A DNA stretch of 15,556 nucleotides from Chromera velia (lineage: Eukaryota > Sar > Chromeraceae): assembly GCA_018398765.1 (NCBI GenBank), contig JAHBMJ010002520.1, positions 1 to 15,556 on the forward strand. Direction: 5' to 3'. Position numbers and translations under genes: made by a program. How positions within the stretch are numbered: position 1 is the first letter of the stretch; every line of letters starts with the position of its first letter. The notes beneath the pieces were generated by a model that saw only the letters and a program-made list of their open reading frames with translations, searched no databases and had not been told where the DNA came from. This document shows, piece after piece, positions 8,399-15,556 of this stretch.

Positions 8399-8747
8399 TG
8401 GCACTAATTGAGAATGGATGGGTCACTGGGACATCTCCTAGTATAGTGTCTCCTGATGGGAGACCTGCAAGGAAATCAGGACGTTTCTATCTCTCATTGA
8501 CGAGACGGGTGGGAGTGGACAAGCCTAAGTTGTCCGAAGGTTGGCTCCCTTGTTATATAGCAATGACGGAGCCCCTGCAAAAGAGAGCAGAATACATCTT
8601 TCATCTATTCATGTCTCCACCACACATACACCTCCATGCCACAAGTCTGTGTATGCTAGCCCTCATGATCCAGCATGGCCCCACAAGCACAGATCGGGTT
8701 CTGTTTGATTTTTGGGAAGGGAAGACTAGGTTTCAATTCTTGGGTCA
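8391..8747 (-). pseudogene. 5' part of the second restriction-like endonuclease (zinc knuckle and PD-D core)
   Basis: Read downward on the - strand. A block ending FPKIKQNPIC leads into a CCHC knuckle: Cys 8691-8689, Cys 8685-8683, His 8655-8653, Cys 8643-8641, with a TAG inside at 8658-8656. An RHE block with another TAG (8607-8605) and an REPTFGQL block follow. A frameshift near 8516-8522 leads into TRLVNER, a TAG at 8489-8487, then KRPDFLAG (Asp at 8477-8475) and LGDVPVTHP (Asp at 8435-8433). The spacing R-P-D-x13-D fits the known R/K-PD-x(12-14)-D/E signature of retroelement restriction-like endonucleases. The upstream reverse transcriptase is missing, probably lost where the repeat at 8821-9262 begins. 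The + strand open frame 8332-8904 is its shadow. Confidence 0.8.
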
Positions 8748-8820
8748 GTCATTTTTTTTGCCATGGCTCCGCGGCATTTCTTTTGCGGCCACCTATACAC
8801 GCGCCCCCCAACTTGGGCCC

Positions 8821-9262
8821 CGAGGCACTTACCCAACTAGTTGGGTGTATCCTATCGCCTCGGGGGGCAGCTCAGCTCTGCTGAGATCAGCCGAGAGGCC
8901 CTGAGATCGCACATACTCGCATAACGCATTTTTTCATTTTTTGGGGGGGGGTTGCTTCTATCTCCATCTGTCACGGTGTCGCCTAAATTCTAAAATGTGC
9001 CCCTCAAGCAATTCGTATGGAGCCGCGATCGCACATATCTTAATTACTTGACACATGCATGCATGCCCCTCAAGTGACTCGTACGGAGTTGCAAGTGTAT
9101 GCTCGCGCAGTCCCGAAAAGCATACTTCATGCACGTTGCCGTGGCCCCCGCCTCATGTACCTGCACAAGACATGCCCAAGCCCCCGATGGTGCGCATCAA
9201 TCAAATTTGCGGACCCCCTAAAGGGCCCCCCGAAGTAGTCACCCAACTGGTTAGGTTTATCT
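8821..9262 (+). repeat. Dispersed repeat copy H, near full length, palindrome at both ends
   Basis: Begins GAGGCACTTACCCAACTAG (palindrome at 8830-8847) and runs through the core (8858-8915), T-run and G-run, CACGGTGTCGCCTAAATTC, the CCCCTCAAGTGACTCG block, CGTTGCCGTGGCCCCCGCC and CATGCCCAAGCCCCCGATGG. It ends CCCCCTAAAGGGCCCCCCGA plus a degenerate palindrome (9240-9257). This copy shows that the unit is bounded on both sides by the same palindromic sequence. There is no coding capacity. Confidence 0.75.
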
Positions 9263-9273
9263 TGTACTAGCCT

Positions 9274-9510
9274 GGCCTGTCAAAAAAATGAGCTAGTAAA
9301 GATTACCAGGCCCGTCAAATATCCCTGGCCCATCAAAAAATTTCTTAAGGGTTCATGGATGCATAGCACATCCCAGCATACCGGCCGTTAGTCCCATCAA
9401 AATAGCGTGTACATGGCCTGTCAAAATAGCCTGGCGCAGGCTGGTTAGTGAGCTTGGCTGGCAGGCTCGCAAAAAATCCCTGGCCTGTCAAACATTTATA
9501 GCCCGTCAAA
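9274..9510 (+). repeat. Cluster of seven GGCCYRTCAAA motifs
   Basis: Motif starts: 9274, 9309, 9327, 9391, 9415, 9482 and 9500 (those at 9391 and 9500 begin GT and AG). They come in pairs 18-24 bases apart, and all lie on the + strand. It may be an eroded minisatellite or a binding-site cluster upstream of the gene at 9864. Confidence 0.55.
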
Positions 9511-9537
9511 TGTCCCCAGCCGGATAATTTCAATTCC

Positions 9538-9863
9538 AAGGCACTCACCTTTTTCGCGGGCGCGAGTCATATGGCGCGCGGCGCGCGCAAGGCACTCACC
9601 CCGGGGGAGTCACCCGTAGCGTTTGGTTAATTTTTCGCTTGCGGGACCATTTTTGGCGGTGGCTTTCCGGGACCCCCGCGAAGACAACCGGGGGAACCGG
9701 GAGGGGGCCTCAAAATCGTGCGTATCCTTTTCCCACAAAACTCTCTTGAAGGGCCTGCTGACCAGACGTAGACTCCACTTTGACTTGACCAAGAAACGGG
9801 ATTAATCCACTTTACCGACTCTTCACCTGACTTTGCCGTCCAACTCTTCGACTATCTAACAGA
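9538..9863 (+). promoter_or_regulatory. Upstream region of the secreted-protein gene
   Basis: GC-rich DNA with two AAGGCACTCACC half-copies of the repeat end (9538, 9591), then a stretch with no repeat similarity up to the start codon. No TATA box is visible. The last ~100 bases are pyrimidine-rich with no upstream ATG close to the start, fitting a short 5' leader. Promoter assignment is by position only. Confidence 0.35.
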
Positions 9864-11189
9864 ATGAAGCTCTTCGTCGCAACTGTTGCTGCAGCCGTCG
9901 TTGGCGGACAAGCACTCGTGAGTCGGCGTCTCTCTGTGCATCTATTGATATATATATGCCAATGCGCTTCACATTCCCTTTCTTGGCGTATTCTCCTTCC
10001 AGTGATGTCACAGACAAATCACAGAATAGCTTATTTGAAAGTGGCAACAGTTCACTATGTGTATTTGCATTCTGGTTGCAAATGTTGCATGCATGTTGCA
10101 TTGCAGATCGATACGGAGAAGTTCAACTTTGGCGAGCTTGGCAAGTTGGATTTTGATGTCTTTGGCGGCGCGAAAGGTCAGCCAGCATGTTCGTGAGACA
10201 TTCTTGTTGTACTTCAGTCAAGAAACTGTCAGGATAAAGTTCAGAAGACCTGGTTGGAGAAGTCTTTCCTCAGGGGTTTAAGAAGAACAACAGTGCTGTT
10301 TTGACTTACCTTCACCCCATCGGACCGACGTCGACGTGCAAGAAACTTTCCCGTGATATGACACTCATCCTTTCAGCCAAAAAGCCCGAAGGTGATTTTG
10401 CACGTTGTGTCCTCTGAGACCTATCTTTTTGGATTGTGTTGCGCAAATGCCATTCATTTCCCTGCAGCAGGGCTTGCCACAAAGAAGTGCCTTACCGACC
10501 TCTGGAAAGGCGGCAAGTGCGTGCCGACGAAGGGTCCCTATGCGGACACAGTGCCCATCCAGGTGAGGGCAAACTTTGGGGAGACCAAGACCATCTTTTC
10601 CACCGACTTCTTTGACATCGAGCTTCAGTGCAACGAGAGCACTACTACGTGCGACGACGGCGGAGACATGACCACCCCCTGCTGGGAGACTCTGCTGGTC
10701 TACAAGGAGAAGTTCGGGGGAACGGTGTCTGTGATTGTGAACGAGGACGACGGGTCTCAGTCCATCGTTGGGCCCAACACTCTTCCCTCCTGCGGGGATC
10801 TCGACGATGACGAAGACGGACTGTACACTGTCAACTCCACTATGCCCAACACTGACACCTCGTTCCCGAAAAAGGGTTTTGGGGGTCCCCGCGTGCCCTG
10901 CGTTCTCTCAGACAACTTCCTGCAAGCGCCCACCAGTAACGACTACGAGATTGACGAGGACAACGAGGCCTTCATCACCCTCTCGAACGGCATCTCTGCG
11001 TACATCTCCGCAGAGGACGGTCACTTCCTCTGGGTGGCTCCCGAGGCTTCCTCTATGGCCGAGTTCAATTCCAACTGCGGCATCTTTGCTAACCTGGGGG
11101 TGAAGGTCCCCAAGGGCCAGAAATTCTCCATTCCCGCCATCGACATGAAGTACATGGATGACGGGGAAGAGACGGAGGACAAGAAGTAA
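9864..11189 (+). CDS. Secreted cysteine-containing acidic protein of unknown function, four exons
   Basis: Exons 9864-9917, 10107-10176, 10245-10391 and 10468-11189 join in phase (0, 1, 1) into 330 residues ending at TAA. All three introns (189, 68 and 76 bases) are GT...AG. Exon 1 encodes a typical signal peptide (MKLFVATVAAAVVG, cleavage probably after about residue 16-18), so the product should enter the secretory pathway. Nine cysteines (73, 98, 108, 145, 152, 162, 199, 235, 294) suggest disulfides. Sequons at Asn 56, 146 and 213 suggest glycosylation. Acidic patches lie at 183-185, 203-207 and 321-328. There is no transmembrane helix after the signal and no recognised domain. It is the only part of the window with consistently coding-like sequence in exon 4. 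The upstream three exons were found by reading splice signals, so their exact borders are less certain than exon 4. It is probably a lineage-specific secreted or cell-surface protein. Confidence 0.8.
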
Positions 11190-11790
11190 ATCAATGAAGA
11201 CAATTTCAATTCATTTACATGCGGGGGGGCGATCTGGCAAAAAGCCGGCGGCCTGAGTATCGCAACGTAGACTACCGATCTGTGTGTAACCGCCAGTGTG
11301 TCTGAGCGTACATGTACGTGAGAGCCCGTCCGAATATCTGCCCGCTGATAGAAATACGCGTCTGAAGAAGAACATACAGGCGAGCGTGTCCGTACACAGA
11401 AAAGAAGCCTGAGAATGTGTGTGCGTTTCTGCGTTTCTGTCGGTTGAAAGAGGAATGTGTATGGCGAAGGCCACTAATGTGCTTCATATCAAACCGTGTG
11501 TGTGACAGTATGGCGGAGTCGGGCGGTCCCGGGACGGACTCTAGGACCGACTCTGAATCACCAGATGGGCTTGCATTTATTGCATTGCGCTCAAATAACA
11601 GGGCAGGGTCCTGCAGTCTCAAGGTTGTACCGGTCTTGGAACGCGCAAAGATCTGTTTTCCTAGCTGTTTTCGTCCAGGTTTCTAGCCAGGTTTCCATGC
11701 AACTGCACTTAAAGACGGCTTCGCTCTCGCCAGCGCTCTCAACTTGAACTGCAAGTCGGAGTTGCACGTGCTTCCCATGCATAATAAATT
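11190..11790 (+). other. 3' flank of the secreted-protein gene
   Basis: No convincing gene. Frames on both strands overlap each other and lack domains. The first plausible polyadenylation signal, AATAAA, is at 11783-11788, nearly 600 bases past the stop, which would be a long 3' UTR. A different, non-canonical signal nearer the stop is possible. Confidence 0.4.
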
Positions 11791-12575
11791 ACATATTACT
11801 CAGCATTATATTAATAGGTTGATAGCTAGGGTGATAGCGATAGCGGATGATACTAGGGATGATAATGATCTATAATAACCATAATTAGTATATGTATTTA
11901 AATCTTATATACCCAAATAAATTGGAAGTTAATAACTTTTAATTTTTATGAAAGCTTACATAATACTAGGTGTGGCGCATCGTATCCCTTAGTTTATTCA
12001 AAAAAAAAAAATAGATAACTCTAAGTCTAAACTAAGAAATAATTCAGTTTTAAAATCATTTTTTAAATTCTTTTTTTTCTTGCCTAAAACAACTGTGGTT
12101 TAGGCATTGCATGAGTGTTACATAAATTAATGCTGCAAGGTGTTACAGGCATGAATAGGAGTTTATGTATCTTTAAAATTTAATAAATTCATGACTTAGT
12201 TCATATTTTACATGAAATAATCCATGGATCATACTGTAAAATACCAGAAAAAACTAATTATTTATAGTTTTTATAATATTAGGTTTATTAAGTTATTATA
12301 AGTTTTTCTTCTTCACTGCTGACTGTCTACTATGCTCAGTAGCTGAGTCCTTCTTTAGGAGTCTGTATCCAGGGAAGTGTTCTGTAGGGACCCTACCCTG
12401 AAGACTACACTCCTTGCTACTTCTCAGTCTGATATAGACGCATTCTTTTAAATCACTTTTTCGGTTTCTCTTTTTGGCTTTGTTTCCCCTTTCAGTCGTT
12501 TCCCCTGCCACTGCAAGTCTGTTTTGATGCAGGGGAATTTTAATCCTGGTTGCATGGGGGTGGAGCCACCCTCCG
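11791..12575. other. AT-rich then mixed non-coding stretch
   Basis: 11791-12300 is AT-rich with A- and T-runs (12001-12011, 12070-12080) and no coding signal. 12300-12575 is mixed in composition. A - strand frame (12296-12700) crosses the border of the LTR-type element and has no domain, so I do not call it. Confidence 0.55.
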
Positions 12576-12586
12576 TTTCCATTTCC
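12576..12586. repeat. Flanking direct repeat of the LTR-type element, left copy
   Basis: TTTCCATTTCC directly before the left terminal repeat, identical to 15193-15203. The internal TTTCC repeat means the true target duplication could be 5 bp (usual for LTR elements) or 11 bp. Confidence 0.7.
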
Positions 12587-13153
12587 TGAGAAGTAATCTA
12601 CCGTTGAGGATCTCTCCACATACCAAGGAGGATCCCTCGTACCTAAAAAGAAGCTACATGAGTAAGTCAGTGTAGATAGAAGAGGAATAAACACATGCAT
12701 CCATATATTGTTCTTGGTTCTTAGCGCGGATCAATCAGTTTCTACACCTGTCAGCCATGTATAGAGAACACCCACAGCCTATTGCTGGTGTTGCAGCAAG
12801 CCGCACACCGCACCTCGATTCCTTAAACATGCCCCACAAGCATATTCATTCATGCTCTCACGGAGCTGACCCTGGAAAGCCATGTACCCACATGTGCTCC
12901 TCATGCACCACTCATATAGTGACGCACACATGCATATGTATCGCACCATTCACTTACATTGCAACTGGCCCGGTAAGCCATACTGTCTAGATCTATTTAT
13001 AAAAGTTATATATGAAATATGTGAGAGTTCCCAGCCTATCTAGGTAACTCTAAACTATGAGACAGTCATCCTGACTACACGATCATCCTGACAATATTGA
13101 AACTTGTAGCTGTTTGCCTGCTTTGCTGCATGCTCCATGCCCACAGTCTTACA
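12587..13153 (-). repeat. Terminal direct repeat, 3' LTR in element orientation
   Basis: 567 bp, TG...CA. Lacks the 134 bp insertion of the other copy and therefore preserves the uninterrupted sequence (CATCCATATATTG at about 12698). The + strand frame 12757-12990 lies entirely inside the repeat and has no support as a gene. Confidence 0.75.
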
Positions 13154-14455
13154 ATCACCCCCTATCAGAGAGCCCACAAAATCTCTATGGACAGCCAAGG
13201 CACTCTGATGTAGAAGAGACTTCCCATGTATTATACTCACACATTTTAAATTTCCCCGGATGCATGCAAGCTTGCATTTAAACATATACCCAGAATCTCT
13301 CAGATACAATGGAAGACCGCTACATCCTGTTAACCGAGAGAAACAACCAGTAAAGGTGGGTCACACCCTTACCGATTCACCTTTTCACAACACACGCGTG
13401 CCGTATTTTCTATATCTCTCTGCACACATGTATTCCTACTGCACAGGCACTGCCAGTCCTATAACCCGCACCCCCCATCCTGGTCACCACCGAAGACAGG
13501 AAGCCTGAGGTTTCCCCAATCACCTCCTAAAGGAGGCAGACCACCACAATTGACCGCTCTTCAGATGAAGAGACAGTTCTTCCTCACTTGTTTTCATCTC
13601 CCCCTGTAGCTCCTAACTAGGGAATGCCCTAGACGCCATGTTCGATCCTTGCCCTCCTTGCACAGAGGAACAAAAACGCCGATCCGTTTCTATATGCCTG
13701 GCCACCTTGATTCCCCTCTTGGTTGACAGACCCACCACCTGTCCCCAAAGGTCGTCCAGGCCCTCTGTAGACCGCCTGCAACTCTACTCACTCCCTCCTT
13801 CTCTCTCTGCTCTTTGCCAAGTTTGCTTCTCTCTGCCTACATTCCCCGTCTCCTTCCTTCCTTTCTCTAAAAGCCCCTCTTTCTACACCCAGACCCATTA
13901 GATCCCATAGGCAGCAGCGGATCACTCTGAGGGGCCACTGGCAGTGTCCTCTGATACTAGCCTCTGACACTCAGTCTGGCCTAACATTCTGTCACCCAGT
14001 TCTTCTCCATGGCGCCTCTCTTCTCGTATTAACCTACGAGATGCCAAACTCTCCACAAAACTCCCAAAGCCCGAACCAAAGACGATCTCCAACCTTCTGT
14101 ATCCGGATGAAGAGCCTGGACCGCTAACTCTGTCCCGTAAGAAAGCTATGCTCAGCATAAAATCAGACCCATTACTGGCCCATCTGATATCACCTCAACT
14201 CTTAAGCCACTCGATATTGCACCACTGCAACACAAGACAGACGTTCCGAATCCACCGAAGTTCCCACTAATAAGAGTTCCCGGAAAGTCTTTCGAAGACC
14301 ATACTGATATGCGCAGAAACGAAGTCTGAAGGCAGCATTGCGAAGTTGAACTCGATCAACTACACCCATATGAAAAGATGCAAGCTAGGATGCAAGATCA
14401 CGAAACGACAAAAAGAAGATACATCGACCTTTCGACACCCACCTGGGAGCACCAC
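13154..14455 (-). other. Internal region of the LTR-type element
   Basis: Purine-rich on the - strand in its middle (about 13790-13900). The - strand frame from ATG 14369 to 14202 (55 codons, Arg-rich) and another from ATG 14158 to 13922 could be remnants of a gag-like gene in different frames. I recognise no motif. The + strand frame 13638-13901 is compositional. Confidence 0.4.
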
Positions 14456-15192
14456 TGAAAAGTAATCTACCTTTGGGAATCTCTCCACACACCAAGGAGG
14501 ATCCCCCGTACCTAGAAAGAAGCTTACTGCCTATATGAGTGAGTCAGTGTAGACAGAAGAGGAATGAACACATACATCCATGTATGCCTATATCAAAGTG
14601 ATCGAAGTCGCACCTATTTTCGTCGCTGGTAGTTTTAGGACAGAACAAATTAACAAACTAGGTTAGATCCGCCTCTCATATATGGGGACGCGGCATGCAT
14701 GAAAAACCCCTCAATCATCCATATATTGTTCTTGGTTCTTAGCGCGGATCGATCAGTTTCTACATAGCTATGTGCAGAGAACACCCACAGCCTATTGCTG
14801 GTGTTGCAGCAAGCCGCGCACCGCACCTTAGACCACACCTCAATTCCTTAAACATACCCCACAAGCATATTCATTTATGCTTTCACGGAGCTGACCCCGG
14901 AAAGCCATGTACCCATATGTGCCCCTCATACACCGCTCACACAGTGATGCACGCATGCACATATATCGCACAATCTATCGCACCATTCACTTGCATTGCA
15001 ACTGGCCCGGCAAGCCACACTGTCTAGATCTATTCATGGGAGTCGTGTATGAAATATGTGAGAGTTTCTAGCCCACCCAGGTAACTTTAAACCATGAGAC
15101 AGTCATCTTGACTATACGATATCATCCTGACGATATTGAAACCCGTGGCTGCTTGCCTGCTTTGCTGCATGCTCTATGCTCACAGTCTCATA
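14456..15192 (-). repeat. Terminal direct repeat, 5' LTR in element orientation
   Basis: 737 bp. Aligns with 12587-13153 along its length once the 134 bp insertion plus duplicate (14582-14722) and a few small insertions (for example TAGACCACAC near 14830, AATCTATCGCAC near 14971) are set aside. Confidence 0.75.
14582..14715 (-). mobile_element. Copy 2 of the ~130 bp insertion element, inside the LTR
   Basis: Absent from the other terminal repeat. Flanked by CATCCAT at 14575-14581 and 14716-14722, where the other repeat has a single CATCCAT. On the - strand it starts ATTGAGGGGTTTTTC and matches 6377-6500 over most of its length. It has no genes and no clear terminal inverted repeat. A short non-autonomous element or a SINE-like piece are both possible. 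Confidence 0.7.
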
Positions 15193-15203
15193 TTTCCATT
15201 TCC
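15193..15203. repeat. Flanking direct repeat of the LTR-type element, right copy
   Basis: TTTCCATTTCC directly after the right terminal repeat; see 12576-12586. Confidence 0.7.
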
Positions 15204-15485
15204 TCCCTAACTAGGCTTTGATCCATACAAATGCCCCAGTGAGACCTAGGTCAAAGGATTGAATCTAATGTAGTATGTAGATGTATGTAGGAATTTCAAA
15301 TTTAGGTTGGCCAGAGCCTATATGGCTCACCGGCTTTAACCTCATATATCATCATCATCATTCATACATTACTATATATTACAAAACTGTTAAACACTAA
15401 ATTTTTATATATTTTTTAGAATTCTTTTTTAATATTTTTAGGTTCATAGGTGGACCCGTAAGGCGGGGGGGGGGGGCGCCCCTTT
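15204..15485. other. Non-coding stretch to the window end
   Basis: No gene. Contains a short ATC/TCA repeat (about 15347-15361), AT-rich DNA (15370-15440) and a G11-type run near 15466-15476. Confidence 0.55.
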
Positions 15486-15556
15486 CCCCTCAAACTGATT
15501 GAGGGGGGCATAGCCACATAGGTTTACTTAAACCCCCCCCCTAGAACTAGGGGGGG
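15486..15556. repeat. Two G/C-run hairpins at the window edge
   Basis: CCCCTCAA (15486-15493) pairs with TTGAGGGG (15499-15506) over a five-base loop. CCCCCCTAG (15537-15545) pairs with CTAGGGGGG (15548-15556) over AA. The second is cut by the window end. They may be the edge of another element. Confidence 0.6.

Larger units (their letters stand above)
12587..15192 (-). mobile_element. LTR-type non-autonomous retroelement (TRIM/LARD-like)
   Basis: Two direct terminal repeats (12587-13153 and 14456-15192) begin TGARAAGTAATCTACC on the + strand and end CTTACA/CTCATA, with a matching duplication outside. On the - strand, one base inside the 5' terminal repeat, is TGGTGCTCCCAGGTGGG (14454-14438). 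It fits a tRNA 3' end: CCA, discriminator A, seven acceptor bases, then a T stem. Just before the 3' terminal repeat is the purine-rich AGGGGGTGAT (13163-13154). The internal 1.3 kb has only short frames (- strand 14202-14369, 13922-14158) with no recognisable gag, protease, integrase or reverse transcriptase. The repeats have diverged by many transitions, so it is not recent. It would have moved using enzymes from another element. Confidence 0.65.

Noticed and set aside
8727-8758. B-box-like AGGTTTCAATTC followed by a T-run, considered as a third tRNA-like unit
   Set aside because: No A box upstream, and the stretch reads as the start of the nuclease pseudogene on the other strand.
8332-8904. 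190-codon + strand ORF
   Set aside because: It starts inside the hAT-like terminal repeat, runs antisense to the nuclease pseudogene and ends in a dispersed repeat. The conserved motifs are all on the - strand.
10201-10391. A 15-base microexon (CCAAAAAGCCCGAAG) after an acceptor at 10376
   Set aside because: It keeps phase, but the longer exon 10245-10391 also keeps phase, has a valid acceptor and adds 44 coding-like codons, so it is preferred.
11211-11782. Several 60-116-codon ORFs on both strands after the secreted-protein gene
   Set aside because: They overlap one another on opposite strands without motifs, and look like chance frames in a 3' flank.
12296-12700. 134-codon - strand ORF
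   Set aside because: Crosses the left border of the LTR-type element and has no domain; the first third lies in the terminal repeat.

Overview
The window looks like nuclear DNA of a eukaryote, probably a unicellular alga or other protist. The one convincing host gene has four exons with GT-AG introns and encodes a secreted protein. Most of the rest is layered transposable-element debris. I see no operons, bacterial-type genes, rRNA or CRISPR. I cannot name the organism; alveolate or stramenopile algae are only a guess.

Layout. Positions 1-280 are a CCT-rich simple repeat and low-complexity DNA. Positions 279-1766 (+) hold the C-terminal half of a dead non-LTR retrotransposon (reverse transcriptase end, CCHC zinc knuckle, restriction-like endonuclease) in one frame with six stops. 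Positions 1767-2540 are its tail and AT-rich DNA. Positions 2544-6337 are a patchwork of one dispersed repeat family in both orientations, studded with the palindrome CACCCAACTAGTTGGGTG. Two tRNA-like Pol III sequences, a degenerate tandem array (4744-4930) and a ~450 bp foldback (MITE-like) element (5691-6144) lie among them.

Positions 6690-8747 are a nested insertion. A second restriction-like-endonuclease retroelement remnant on the - strand is cut by a 1,234 bp hAT-like DNA element (7157-8390) with matching ends and an exact 8-bp target duplication. Removing the element and one duplicate rejoins the nuclease reading frame. The hAT-like element carries an antisense ORF that is not a recognisable transposase. 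Positions 8821-9262 are the most complete copy of the palindrome-bounded repeat.

Positions 9274-9510 carry a cluster of GGCCYRTCAAA motifs, followed by the host gene (9864-11189, +; 330 aa after splicing; signal peptide, nine cysteines, acidic C-terminus; function unknown). Positions 11190-12575 are non-coding and partly AT-rich. Positions 12587-15192 form an LTR-type element without recognisable polymerase genes: two direct terminal repeats, 11-bp flanking duplication, and PBS-like and PPT-like sites that fit - strand orientation. A 134 bp insertion in one repeat has its own 7-bp duplication, and a relative of that insertion lies at 6377-6500. The window ends in G/C-run hairpins.

The genes do not form a pathway. 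The main content is one lineage-specific secreted-protein gene inside a record of successive transpositions.
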